From Thermoanaerobaculia bacterium (lineage in GTDB: Bacteria > Acidobacteriota > Thermoanaerobaculia > Multivoradales > Multivoraceae): a stretch of DNA of 64,000 nucleotides. The stretch is taken from NCBI GenBank assembly GCA_022826745.1, contig JAJDUI010000038.1:20981-84980 (forward strand), written 5' to 3'. Position numbers and translations under genes: made by a program. Of this stretch, positions 17,272 to 26,045 are shown piece by piece (within the stretch, counting starts at the first letter, position 1; the number at the start of each line of letters is the position of its first letter). The notes below the pieces were generated by a model. The model did not search any database. It had not been told where the DNA came from and saw only the letters and a list, made by a program, of their open reading frames with translations.

Positions 17272-18995
17272 CGGGAACCCGGACGATCCGTAGTCCGCTC
17301 GCAGCCCTTGTGCTCGTACTGGGCTTTGGCTGGCCGGCGGCGGCTCAGCAGACGGGAGTATCCCGGGCCGACCTGCTCTTCGGCGAAGAGATCGACGTCC
17401 GGGTGATCAACCTGGAGGTCGTGGTCGAGAACCGTGCCGGAGAGCGGGTGACCGGGCTCGACAGCGACGACTTCCGGCTCCTCGTCGACGGAGACGAAGT
17501 GGCTATCGAGTACTTCACCGAAGTCCGAGACAAGCGGGCCGTGGCCATCGGCGGGTCGGGCAGTCCTCCGTCGATCGGCGAGGGCGAGACCGTTGCCACG
17601 AACTACGTCCTGTTCGTCGACGACGATCACTCGCAGGTGACGCTTCGGCGACCGGTGCTGATTGGTTTCCGGGACCGGCTGGCGGCGCTGCCGGCGGGCG
17701 ATCAGGTCGCGGTCGTCGTCCAGAGCGGGCGCCAACTGGAGATCCTGAGCCCGTTCACGACGGACCGTGAGGCGACCCGGAGGGCCCTCGCTGAACTCGA
17801 CAAGGGCGGCCGCTTCGGCGGCTTTCTGCGCACTCAACGGCGCCTGCGGCTCGCCGACGATCGTGGCTCGCTCGGGAGCGGAGGAGCCGCGCCCTCGCGG
17901 GAGGTCGTGTCCGCCACGTCGATTCGTGGCGCGATTAACTCCGAGGAGTTGGCGCAAGCGGACTCCTACGCCGGCGAGGGCTCGCTGGACCCTGAGGTCC
18001 GATGGCCGGCCAGCGGTGTCGCTACCTTCGCTCCGCTCGGTCCCCAGGGTATCCGGACGTTTGGACTGGGCGGCTGGGTGCCCCCAGACATGCAGTTCCG
18101 GGACATGCAGTTCTCCGTCGACGCGGTCGTTTCGACGATGCGGGCTCTCGACCCGCCGGAGGGTCGCAAGGTGTTCTTGCTGCTCGCGGGAAGCTGGCCC
18201 TCGGGGGACCTGGGGCTCGCCAGCATCGGAAAGTCGACGGATCTCCACCTCCTGGATGCTCTGATCGACACGGCGAACCTGCTCGGGTACACGGTCTATC
18301 CGATGGACCAGCAGGGCGGCTCCGGCGGATGGCTTTGGGCGAACATGCGGTACGTCGCGCGCGGCACGGGCGGCAGGGCGTTCATGGCGGGGAGCAACGT
18401 CAGGGCTCTGGAGATCGTCAATGCCGACACGTCGCACTACTACTGGCTGGGTTTCGTGCCCGGATACCTGCGCGACGACCGGGCGCACGACGTGCGGATC
18501 GAAGTCAGGGAGCCCCGCCTCCGGGTCCGGTCCCGCCGTGGCTACCTGGATCTGTCCCGGCGCGGGGAAGCCGACATGGAAGCCCTGCGCGAGCTCCTGT
18601 TTCCGGCGGAAGCAAAGCCGGGCGGCGGTCGGCTGCTGGTCGACGTCGGGGCAGCGGAAAGCGTGAGACGAAGCAGGATGAACGTGCCGATCACCGTCTA
18701 CCTGCCGGTGGGCAGGTTCCCGGCGCTGCCTTACGACGGGCAGTTCGTGCAGGATCTCGAGGTTCGCTTCGCCGCCGTCGACCGCGTGGGTCGTCGGACC
18801 GGCGCCCCGGTGCAGCACCTGCGACTCGGAGGCGCTTCCCTGCCGGCGGCGGACGATGTCGTGCTGTACCGGACGTCCCTGTCCCTGCGCCGCTTGTCCC
18901 ACGACGTGGTGGTCACCGTGCACGATCCACTGTCGCGAGAGACCGCCAGCGCGCGCATGCGGGTGGCGCCGGAAGAGGTCGAGCCGAATCCCTGA
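17268..18995 (+). CDS. VWFA-related secreted protein, tandem paralogue 2
   Basis: Same architecture as its neighbours: 'VRVINLEVVVENRAGERVTGL', 'FVDDDHSQVTLRRPVL', 'LDPPEGRKVFLLLAGSWP', 'HYYWLGFVPGYLRDDRAHDV' and 'RSRRGYLDLSR'. The start is uncertain. The first common start codon (GTG 17310) leaves a signal peptide with no basic n-region; a CTG at 17268, overlapping the preceding stop as CTGA, gives 'TGTRTIRSPLAALVLVLGFG' before the 'PAAAQ' cleavage site. I chose 17268 on that ground. The segment from about residue 195 to 270, between the two conserved halves, differs strongly among the three paralogues. Confidence 0.83.
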   Translation: MTGTRTIRSPLAALVLVLGFGWPAAAQQTGVSRADLLFGEEIDVRVINLEVVVENRAGERVTGLDSDDFRLLVDGDEVAIEYFTEVRDKRAVAIGGSGSPPSIGEGETVATNYVLFVDDDHSQVTLRRPVLIGFRDRLAALPAGDQVAVVVQSGRQLEILSPFTTDREATRRALAELDKGGRFGGFLRTQRRLRLADDRGSLGSGGAAPSREVVSATSIRGAINSEELAQADSYAGEGSLDPEVRWPASGVATFAPLGPQGIRTFGLGGWVPPDMQFRDMQFSVDAVVSTMRALDPPEGRKVFLLLAGSWPSGDLGLASIGKSTDLHLLDALIDTANLLGYTVYPMDQQGGSGGWLWANMRYVARGTGGRAFMAGSNVRALEIVNADTSHYYWLGFVPGYLRDDRAHDVRIEVREPRLRVRSRRGYLDLSRRGEADMEALRELLFPAEAKPGGGRLLVDVGAAESVRRSRMNVPITVYLPVGRFPALPYDGQFVQDLEVRFAAVDRVGRRTGAPVQHLRLGGASLPAADDVVLYRTSLSLRRLSHDVVVTVHDPLSRETASARMRVAPEEVEPNP

Positions 18996-19010
18996 CAGAA
19001 TCGGCTGCGC

Positions 19011-20681
19011 GTGGGTTACTCGAACTCTCCCAGGTCTTCACTCGTACTCGCGGCTGCCCTGATCGTCGCCTGGACCCAGGCGGCCGAAGCGCAGCCGCCC
19101 TCCGGGCAGTCGGAGGAACCGGCCCCCGATCTCTTCTTCGGCGAGGAGATCGACGTCCGGGTGGTCAACCTGGAGGTGGTGGTCGAGGATCGGTCGGGAA
19201 ACCGGGTGCACGGGCTCGAGGCCGACGATTTCCGGATCTTCGTGGACGACCTGGAGGTCGGCGTCGATTACTTCACGGAGATCCTGGAGAACCGCGCGGT
19301 TGAGTCGCGCGGAGGCGAGGCGCCGCCGGCGATCGGCGAGGGCGATTCGGTGCCGACCAACTACCTCCTGTTCGTCGACGACGACCACACTCACGTCACG
19401 TTCAGGCGCCCGGTGATCCGCGGGTTCGCGCGTCAGTTGGCAAGCCTGGGGCTGCGCGATCAGGTGGCGGTGGTGGTGCAGAGCCGCCGCCGGCTGCGGG
19501 TTCTGAGCCCGTTCACGGCAGACCGAAGAGAGACGCGCGCCGCGCTGGAGGAACTCGAACGGGGACGCTCTTTCGGCGGTGTGCTGCGCTCGCCCCGAAT
19601 GATCGACCAGCGGATGCTGGCCAGCGGCGAAGGCGGGGGCCTGCCGCCGGGGGCGCGGTTCGACGAGGATCTGACTTCCGTGGCCGCCGACCTGCAGGTC
19701 GCGTCGATGAACCTGCCGCAGGCGGTCAACGAAGCGCGGGCGGAGAGCCTGGCTCGCGATCTCGAGTTCTCCGTCACCGCGGTCAGTTCGACGATGCGAT
19801 CGCTCGACGTGCCGGAAGGACGCAAGGTCCTGCTGCTGCTGGCGGGAGACTGGCCGGTCGGTCTGTTCCGACCAGCCGGCCAGGGGATCGGCCTCCGCTC
19901 CGACTGGGAGATGCTGGACGGCCTGGTCGACACGGCGAACGTGCTTGGCTACACGGTCTACCCGGTGGACCAGCAGAGAGGCCCGAGCCTGATGCGCTGG
20001 CAGAACCTGAGGCAGGTGGCGGACAGGACCGGAGGGAGAGCGTACGTTGCAGGGGCGAACCTCGGGGCTCTGCGGCGGGTCAGCGAGGACGTGGCGAACT
20101 ACTACTGGCTCGGCTTCGTGCCGGAGTACCGCCGCGACGACCGGGCCCACGAGGTGCGGGTCGAAGTCAGGCGGCCAGACCTGCGTGTCCGCTCGCGCGG
20201 CGGCTACGTCGATCTTTCCCGCCGGGCCGAAGCGGACATGGAAACGCAGGGCCGGCTGCTGTTCCCCGACGAAACCCGCACACATGGAGAGCCGTTGCTG
20301 CGGGTGGAGATCGGCGAACCCGAGCCGACCGGGCCGTTTCGCCGCAAGATGCTGGTTCCGGTGACCGTCCAGATCCCCGTGGGCCACTTTCCGGTGTTTC
20401 CCTTCGAGAATCGGTTTCTGGCGCGGCTGGAACTCCGCTTCGCCGTCGTCGACCGCAACGGCCAGCAGGCGCGGATTCCGGTCATTCCGCTCAGTCTGGC
20501 CGGCTCGACACAGCCGGCGCCGGATGCCGTCGTGCCCTACGACACCGTCCTGACTTTGCGCCGGAGACCACACGACCTCCTCGTTTCTGTCCACGACCCG
20601 GTGAGCCGCCAGACCGTCAGCGTGCGGACGCACGTCAGGTTGCGGATGGAACCGACAACGACCGGCGGGGGCTTGCCTTGA
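19011..20681 (+). CDS. VWFA-related secreted protein, tandem paralogue 3
   Basis: 556 residues from a GTG at 19011, 15 nt after paralogue 2. Signal peptide 'LVLAAALIVAWTQAAEA'. The family blocks are present: 'VRVVNLEVVVEDRSGNRVHGL', 'LFVDDDHTHVTFRRPVI', 'LDVPEGRKVLLLLAGDWP', 'NYYWLGFVPEYRRDDRAHEV' and 'RSRGGYVDLSRRAEADMET'. Its stop overlaps the start of the glyoxalase-fold gene as TTGA, so all four are probably one transcript. Function unknown. Confidence 0.87.
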   Translation: MGYSNSPRSSLVLAAALIVAWTQAAEAQPPSGQSEEPAPDLFFGEEIDVRVVNLEVVVEDRSGNRVHGLEADDFRIFVDDLEVGVDYFTEILENRAVESRGGEAPPAIGEGDSVPTNYLLFVDDDHTHVTFRRPVIRGFARQLASLGLRDQVAVVVQSRRRLRVLSPFTADRRETRAALEELERGRSFGGVLRSPRMIDQRMLASGEGGGLPPGARFDEDLTSVAADLQVASMNLPQAVNEARAESLARDLEFSVTAVSSTMRSLDVPEGRKVLLLLAGDWPVGLFRPAGQGIGLRSDWEMLDGLVDTANVLGYTVYPVDQQRGPSLMRWQNLRQVADRTGGRAYVAGANLGALRRVSEDVANYYWLGFVPEYRRDDRAHEVRVEVRRPDLRVRSRGGYVDLSRRAEADMETQGRLLFPDETRTHGEPLLRVEIGEPEPTGPFRRKMLVPVTVQIPVGHFPVFPFENRFLARLELRFAVVDRNGQQARIPVIPLSLAGSTQPAPDAVVPYDTVLTLRRRPHDLLVSVHDPVSRQTVSVRTHVRLRMEPTTTGGGLP

Positions 20682-21133
20682 GCCTGATCGACGGCGTCGG
20701 CGGCGCCTTCGTGTTCAGCGAAGACCCGAAGCGGCTCGCCGACTGGTACGCGGAGCACCTCGGCATCGAGTTCGAGGGCAGCGAGGAGTTCGGGGCCTTC
20801 TACGTCCGCTATGTGGCTGCGGATCCGGACGATCCCGCATGGGTCATGGACACGACGTTCGCGATCATGAAGGCGAAGCGGCCGGTGCCGCGGATGGTGC
20901 GCAACGAGGGCGCGGAACAGGGCGACATGTACGGCGATCAGCCGTTCATGGTGAACCTGCGGGTACGCGACCTCGACGCCCTGCTGGCGTACCTCGCCGA
21001 GCGGGGCGTCGAACCGTTGCGCAGGGACGACGAGGGCTACGCCGTGTTCGCGTGGATCCTGGACGGTGAGGGAAACCGGGTCGAGCTGTACCAGCCCCGG
21101 GTCGAAGCGGCACTCAGCGCCGCACAGGCCTGA
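20678..21133 (+). CDS. VOC (glyoxalase/bleomycin resistance)-fold protein
   Basis: 151 residues from a TTG at 20678 in a TTGA overlap. A single VOC module is seen: 'GGAFVFSEDPKRLADWYAEHLGIEFE' type beta-alpha start, a middle 'GDQPFMVNLRVRDLDALLAYL' and an end 'AWILDGEGNRVELYQP' with the Glu that often binds metal. The first-strand His is replaced (Phe/Val), so it may not be a classic glyoxalase I. Substrate unknown. It lies after three VWFA genes and converges on the peroxiredoxin with a 6-nt gap. Confidence 0.85.
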   Translation: MSLIDGVGGAFVFSEDPKRLADWYAEHLGIEFEGSEEFGAFYVRYVAADPDDPAWVMDTTFAIMKAKRPVPRMVRNEGAEQGDMYGDQPFMVNLRVRDLDALLAYLAERGVEPLRRDDEGYAVFAWILDGEGNRVELYQPRVEAALSAAQA

Positions 21134-21139
21134 TTGCCG

Positions 21140-21661
21140 CTACTCGAGGCCCAGGCAGGCGTCCTTCGCGCCGGCCGGGTTCATCGCCTCGGCGCCTTCG
21201 CCGATGTAGACGATCTTCCCGTCCTTGCCGACCACGTAGGTGACGCGGTTGGCGGCCGTGGGGAATCTCTCCATCATGCCGCCGTACTGCTTGGCGACCT
21301 CCCCGCCAGCGTCGCTCAGGAGCGCGAAGTCGAGCTCCAGTTCTTCGGCGAACCGCTTGTTTTCGTCCAGCACGTCGGTGCTGATGCCGAAGACGATGGA
21401 GTCACTGCCCGTGAAGTCGGAGATACCAGCCTGGTACCCCTTCATTTCCATCGTTCAGCCGGCGGTGAAGGCTTTGGGGAAGAAGGCCAGGACGACGTTC
21501 TTCTGGCCGGCGAAGGACGAAAGGGTCACCTCGTTGCCGTCGGTGCTGGGAAGGGTGAAGTCCGGCGCGGCGTCGCCTACGGCGAGGTTCGCGGCGCCCG
21601 CACTCGCCGGGGCGAGCGTGACGGCGCTAACGAGCATTGCGGCTGGCACGAGGCTTCTCAT
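21140..21661 (-). CDS. Secreted peroxiredoxin (AhpC/TSA, PrxQ-like), probable selenoprotein with in-frame TGA
   Basis: 173 codons from the ATG at 21661, read through a TGA at 21457-21455. A signal peptide ('VTLAPASAGA') is followed by 'LAVGDAAPDFTLPSTDG', 'NVVLAFFPKAFTAG', then the TGA, then 'TMEMKGYQAGI'. In peroxiredoxins the residue after FFPKAFTPG and before T-x-E-M is the peroxidatic Cys, so the TGA is exactly at the catalytic position and selenocysteine is the natural reading. The frame continues with 'VFGISTDVLDENKRFAEELELDFALLSD' features and 'TYVVGKDGKIVYIGEG' to TAG at 21140. A Cys close to the C-terminus ('KDACLGLE') could resolve the selenenic acid. A nonsense mutation is the alternative, but everything after the TGA is conserved. 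A SECIS-like hairpin follows. Confidence 0.85.
21420..21440 (-). promoter_or_regulatory. Candidate bacterial SECIS hairpin of the peroxiredoxin mRNA
   Basis: On the minus strand, bases 15-35 after the TGA form a 9-bp stem (GGGGUACCA with UGGUAUCUC, two of the pairs G-U) closed by the 3-nt loop GGC. The first loop base is 24 nt after the UGA. The bacterial SECIS model asks for an apical loop 16-37 nt downstream with a G in its first two positions, and this one fits. The fold was drawn by hand; its energy was not computed. Confidence 0.65.
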
Positions 21662-21787
21662 GGGTTCTCCGTTCAGGGCCGCCCCTCTCCTGGAGTTCGG
21701 ACGGCGTCGCTTGGTGGTCGTGGCGGCGGGAGTGTAGCTTAGACTGGCAACTCGTTGCAGCCGACCTTCCAGAACGGAGTTGAGCAG

Positions 21788-22891
21788 ATGACGAAGACGA
21801 CCGAACACCGCATCGCTTTCTCCCCAGCCGTCGCAGGGCTGTTGAGCACGGCGCTGCTTCTGCCGGCCGCTCTGCCCGCCGCCGACGGCGACGGCGACAT
21901 TCCGCGGACGGCGAGCGGGAAGCCCGACCTCACCGGCGTCTATGACATCGCGACGCTGACGCCGCTCGAGCGGGATCCGAAGTTCGGGGACAACCTGTAC
22001 CTGACCGCGGAAGAGGCCGAGGAGATCGCACGGACGGTCGCCGACCGCCGCGCCGCCGACCTCGAGGCCAGCGACCCGACTCGGGAGGCGCCGCCGCCGG
22101 GTGGGGACGGCTCGCCGGGCGCCGCGGGCAATGTCGGCGGCTACAACGACTTCTGGCTCGACTACGGCAGCCGCTCGATCTCCATCGACGGCAGGTTCCG
22201 CACGTCCCTCGTCTTCGACCCGGTCAACGGTCGCCTGCCGGAGATGACGCCGGAGGCGCAGCGGAAGCGAATTGCGTTCTTCACCCTCTTTCGCGAGAAC
22301 ACGGGCACGGCCTGGTGGTTGGAGAACGACGGCCCGGGACCGTACGACGACATGGAGCAGCGCCCCCTCGGCGAGCGCTGCATCCTCGGATTCGGTTCGA
22401 CCTCCGGTCCGCCGATGCTGCCGACCGCCTACAACAACCTGAAGCGGGTGGTGCAGACCGAGGACTACGTGATGATCCTCGCCGAGATGATCCACGATGC
22501 CCGGATCATCCGCATCGGTGGCGCGCACCTGCCGGCCGGGATGACGGCCTACATGGGTGATTCGGTCGGTCGTTGGGACGGCGATACGCTCGTCGTCGAG
22601 ACGAGGAATTTCGGCGGCAAGCCCGGCATGTACACCTACGGCGCCGGCGAAGAGCTGAAGGTCACCGAGCGCTTCAGCCGGATCGACGAACACACGCTGA
22701 ACTACAGCTTCACCGTCGAGGATCCGACGACCTGGGAGACGGCCTGGAGTGGCGAGTTCCCGTGGCCGACCGCCGATGGCCGGGTCTACGAGTACGCCTG
22801 CCATGAAGGGAACTACGCGCTCGGCAACATCATGCGCGGCGCCCGGTTGCTCGAGGCCGATGCGGCCGCCCCGGCCGGCGGCGGCGAGTAG
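21788..22891 (+). CDS. Secreted protein of unknown function
   Basis: 367 residues from the ATG at 21788. A signal peptide ends 'LPAALPAADG'. The mature protein begins 'DIPRTASGKPDLTGVYDIATLTPLERDP', then 'FWLDYGSRSISIDGRFRTSLVFDP', 'GTAWWLENDGPGPYDDMEQRPLGERCIL', 'GDSVGRWDGDTLVVETRNF' and 'RVYEYACHEGNYAL'. These tryptophan- and glycine-rich blocks ('GxPDLTGxW', 'YxDMEQRPxxERCxxG', 'RWDGDTLVVET') recur in a large family of uncharacterised secreted bacterial proteins. I know no assigned reaction. The gene overlaps the start of the next one by 32 nt, so the two are probably translated together. Confidence 0.8.
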   Translation: MTKTTEHRIAFSPAVAGLLSTALLLPAALPAADGDGDIPRTASGKPDLTGVYDIATLTPLERDPKFGDNLYLTAEEAEEIARTVADRRAADLEASDPTREAPPPGGDGSPGAAGNVGGYNDFWLDYGSRSISIDGRFRTSLVFDPVNGRLPEMTPEAQRKRIAFFTLFRENTGTAWWLENDGPGPYDDMEQRPLGERCILGFGSTSGPPMLPTAYNNLKRVVQTEDYVMILAEMIHDARIIRIGGAHLPAGMTAYMGDSVGRWDGDTLVVETRNFGGKPGMYTYGAGEELKVTERFSRIDEHTLNYSFTVEDPTTWETAWSGEFPWPTADGRVYEYACHEGNYALGNIMRGARLLEADAAAPAGGGE

Positions 22892-25800
22892 CGTTCCGGG
22901 GGGCCGGTCGGCCGGCCTGACGTTGGCGGCCGCCGTAATGGCGGTCGCGGGCTGCGCTGAGCCGAGGTCCGACGGGCGGGTGCTCGATGGTGTGCCGCCG
23001 GGCTTCGAGCTCCACCCGGCGTTCGCGCTCGAACTCGCGGCCGCCGAGCCTGTAACCGTCGACCCGATCGACCTCGCCTTCGACGAGCGGGGTCGCGCCT
23101 TCGTCCTGGAACTGCCGGGCTACCCCGACATGGAGCGGCCGGCCCGGATCGTCGAGCTACTCGATCTCGACGGCGACGGAAGGTGGGACGGGCGCCGCCT
23201 GTTCGCGGACGATCTCGGCATGGCGGACTCGATCCTGCCCTGGCGGCGCGGGCTGCTGGTGGCGGCGCCTCCGCACCTCGTCTACCTCGAGGACGCGGAC
23301 GGCGACGGCCGGGCGGACCGGCGCGACGTGCTCCTGAGCGGCTTTGCCGAGGGCAATCCCCAGCACAACGTCAACGCGCTTCGCTACGGCCTGGACAACT
23401 GGATCCACGGCGTCAACGGCGGCAACGGGGCACGCGTGTTCTGGCCGGATGCTCCGGACGAGGTCGAGGACATCGGCCAGGACGACTTCCGGGTCGACCT
23501 TGGCAGGCGGCGCTTCGAGCGGACCGGGCGTGGCGCCGGCGGTTTCGGCATGACCCTCGGTCCCTGGGGCCGCGTCTTCGGAACCCACAACCTGGACCAC
23601 CTGAGCCAGATCGTCATTCCGCGCCGTTACCTCACCGGGCTGCCGGCGGCCTGGCAGGACGGTCGGCTGCGCCTCGCGGCGCCCGCGGACGGCGGTCCGG
23701 CCGAGCTGTTTCCGATCGGCGTGCGGCAAACGCGTCCGAACCACCCGGAGCAGTCGAACCGCTTCTCGGCCGCCTGCGCGGTCACCGTCTACGCCGGCGG
23801 CGCGTTCGGCGGCGCCGGACTGGAGGGCCGGGGCATCAGCGTGTTCGTAGCCGATCCGTCCGCGAACGCGGTTCATCGCGCCGTCGTCGACACGGCGGGC
23901 GCCGTGGCGGAAGCCGGCCGCGGCCGGCCCGGTGTCGAGTTCCTGGCCTCGACCGATCCGCTCTTCCGGCCGGTCAACCTGACGGTCGGGCCGGACGGCG
24001 CGCTCTATGTACTGGACATGCACCGCGGCGTCATCGAACACCCCGAGTGGATTCCGGACCCGATGGAGGCTGAGCTTGACCTGTACGAAGGCGACGATCG
24101 TGGCCGCATCTACCGCGTCGTTCGCGTCGGCGGCCTGCCGGCCGGGCACGCGGAGTTCCGGGGTTTCGACCGCTCGCTGCCCAGCGAACTCCTCGGCGCG
24201 CTGTCCAGCCCGAACCGGTGGCGGCGGCTGACCGCGCAGCGCCTCCTGGTCGAGGAGTTCGCGACAGCGCCGCCGGCGCCGATCGTCCAGGGCCTGCGCC
24301 AGGGACTGCGCGACGCGGCCCGGCCGCTCTTGAGGCTACACGCGCTCTGGACCCTGACGGGTATTCGGGCCCTCGACCGCGAGTCGCTTGCAGCGGTCCT
24401 CGCGGATCCCGAGCCGGAGCTTCGCCGCAACGCGTTGCTGGCGCTCGAGGAAGCGTTGCAGGGCGACGACGTCGCCGGGCTGCGGATGGCATTCGAGCCT
24501 CACGTTCTGGCCCTGATCGGCGATCCCGATCGGGGCGTGCGGCTGCAGGCGATGCTGACGGCGGGACTCGTGGGTGGACTGGATCTCGAGGGCGTTGGAT
24601 CCGAGGTCGAGAGCGGAGCGGGCTTGCGGGACGCGGCGATCCCGGCGGTGATCGGCGAGCTGGCCCCGCCCGGACGGGACACGCCGCCGCCGCGGGACGT
24701 GCCCTGGCTGCGGCTCGCCGCGGTCTCGGTCCTGGCTGAGGATCCGGTGAGATCGCTCGGTTTGCTGCTCCAGGCCGGCGATTCCGGCGGCGAGGTGGTC
24801 GAGCGGGTCGCCGCCCTGGTTCCCGCGGAACGTGTGGCTGAGGTCGTCACCGGCGATCAGGTGCTGAGGGCTCTGTCGGGGTCCGGGGCCGGCGCTTCGG
24901 CTATGGGCCGTGGCCTGATCGCGGGTTTGACGGTGGCCGCTGCCGGCGCCGGAGACCGGGGAGTTGACGCTTCGGGCCTGTCGGAGCCTCTGCGTCGCCT
25001 GCGACAGTCGGACGACGATGCCCTCGCGGCCGCCGCCTGGCGGCTGAGTTCGGCCGTGAGTGCCCGGCCAACGGCGGAGGAGGTCGCCCTTCTCGACTGC
25101 GCCGGCGTCCGGGCGGTCGACCGGGCCCGCTCAGTGGAGGAGCGGCTTCAGGCGGTCGCCCTCTTCGGTCTTCGCCGGCACTGGTCTGACGAATCGGAGG
25201 ATGTCGACCTCTCGTGTCCGGACGCCGACGGCGCGGCCGGAACGGGCTCGTCCGGAGGAACCTGGCTGGCGCGGATGGGTTCGCTGCTCGAGGTTGGACA
25301 GCCGCCCGAGATCCAGCGCGCGGCGATGGCGGAGCTGGCGTCGGCGGACGAGGCGGCGGTCACGGCCTACGTGATCGAACGCTGGCCCTACCTGGGACCG
25401 GACGCCAGGCGCGACGCGGGCAGCTACCTGATTCGAGGCCGGGGTCGGCACCCGGCCCTTCTCGACGCGCTCGAGAACGGCCGCGTCCGGGTCGGGGAGA
25501 TGAACTTCATCCTGGAACGGCGCCGCTTCCTGCTGCGTTCGCCCGAGCCGGAGATCCGCCTGCGTGCGCAGGCGCTCTTCGACGACGCCGGCGTCGTCAC
25601 CAGGGCCGAGGCGCTCGAGGCGATGCGGCCGGCGCTCGGACTCGACGGCGATCCGGAACGGGGCGAGGCCCTGTTCCTCGAACTCTGCGCCCGATGCCAC
25701 CGGAGCGGAGGGGCTGGCAGCGGACCGGGACCGGACCTGTCCGGCATCGGTCGCAAGAGCGCGGAGACCCTTTTGCACGACATCCTGGACCCGAACGCGG

Positions 25801-26045
25801 CGGTCGACGCCTCCTACGTGAACTACGTCGTCGAGACGACGGACGGTGAGGTCCATACGGGTTTGCTGGCCGAGAGCACTAGCGGCGGGATCGTCCTGCG
25901 GGCGGCGGAGGATCTGCTGATCGAAGTGCCGGCCGAACGCGTCCGGGAAGTCCGCAGCGACGGTCTGTCGATGATGCCGGAGGAACTCGAGGCGGGCCTG
26001 GAGCCCGCCGACATGGCCGATCTGCTGGCGTTCCTGAGTCTCTAG
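22860..26045 (+). CDS. PVC-type lipoprotein: beta-propeller + HEAT repeats + cytochrome c (CxxCH)
   Basis: 1061 residues from the ATG at 22860; this start gives a basic n-region and a lipobox 'VMAVAGC' (a start at 22938 would not). Residues ~60-420 are the sorbosone/glucose dehydrogenase-like propeller seen in planctomycetal proteins ('GNPQHNVNALRYGLDNWIHG', 'FGMTLGPWGRVFGTHN', 'NLTVGPDGALYVLDMHRGVIEH'), with two Ca-binding-like loops DLDGDGRWDG and DADGDGRADR. Residues ~430-900 are HEAT-like helices. Haem binds at C943-A-R-C946-H947 within the final cytochrome c-type domain ('GAGSGPGPDLSGIGRK', 'LDPNAAVDASYVNYVVET'). Proteins of this class are thought to oxidise sugars or alcohols and pass electrons to the haem; the substrate is unknown. 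Its stop shares the palindrome CTAG with the stop of the convergent PIG-L gene. Confidence 0.88.
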   Translation: MRPPRPAAASSVPGGRSAGLTLAAAVMAVAGCAEPRSDGRVLDGVPPGFELHPAFALELAAAEPVTVDPIDLAFDERGRAFVLELPGYPDMERPARIVELLDLDGDGRWDGRRLFADDLGMADSILPWRRGLLVAAPPHLVYLEDADGDGRADRRDVLLSGFAEGNPQHNVNALRYGLDNWIHGVNGGNGARVFWPDAPDEVEDIGQDDFRVDLGRRRFERTGRGAGGFGMTLGPWGRVFGTHNLDHLSQIVIPRRYLTGLPAAWQDGRLRLAAPADGGPAELFPIGVRQTRPNHPEQSNRFSAACAVTVYAGGAFGGAGLEGRGISVFVADPSANAVHRAVVDTAGAVAEAGRGRPGVEFLASTDPLFRPVNLTVGPDGALYVLDMHRGVIEHPEWIPDPMEAELDLYEGDDRGRIYRVVRVGGLPAGHAEFRGFDRSLPSELLGALSSPNRWRRLTAQRLLVEEFATAPPAPIVQGLRQGLRDAARPLLRLHALWTLTGIRALDRESLAAVLADPEPELRRNALLALEEALQGDDVAGLRMAFEPHVLALIGDPDRGVRLQAMLTAGLVGGLDLEGVGSEVESGAGLRDAAIPAVIGELAPPGRDTPPPRDVPWLRLAAVSVLAEDPVRSLGLLLQAGDSGGEVVERVAALVPAERVAEVVTGDQVLRALSGSGAGASAMGRGLIAGLTVAAAGAGDRGVDASGLSEPLRRLRQSDDDALAAAAWRLSSAVSARPTAEEVALLDCAGVRAVDRARSVEERLQAVALFGLRRHWSDESEDVDLSCPDADGAAGTGSSGGTWLARMGSLLEVGQPPEIQRAAMAELASADEAAVTAYVIERWPYLGPDARRDAGSYLIRGRGRHPALLDALENGRVRVGEMNFILERRRFLLRSPEPEIRLRAQALFDDAGVVTRAEALEAMRPALGLDGDPERGEALFLELCARCHRSGGAGSGPGPDLSGIGRKSAETLLHDILDPNAAVDASYVNYVVETTDGEVHTGLLAESTSGGIVLRAAEDLLIEVPAERVREVRSDGLSMMPEELEAGLEPADMADLLAFLSL

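Noticed and set aside
21140..21661. Peroxiredoxin as a pseudogene or two separate genes
   Set aside because: The only stop is TGA at the catalytic Cys codon, the rest is conserved, and a SECIS-like hairpin follows. Not excluded until sel genes are checked.
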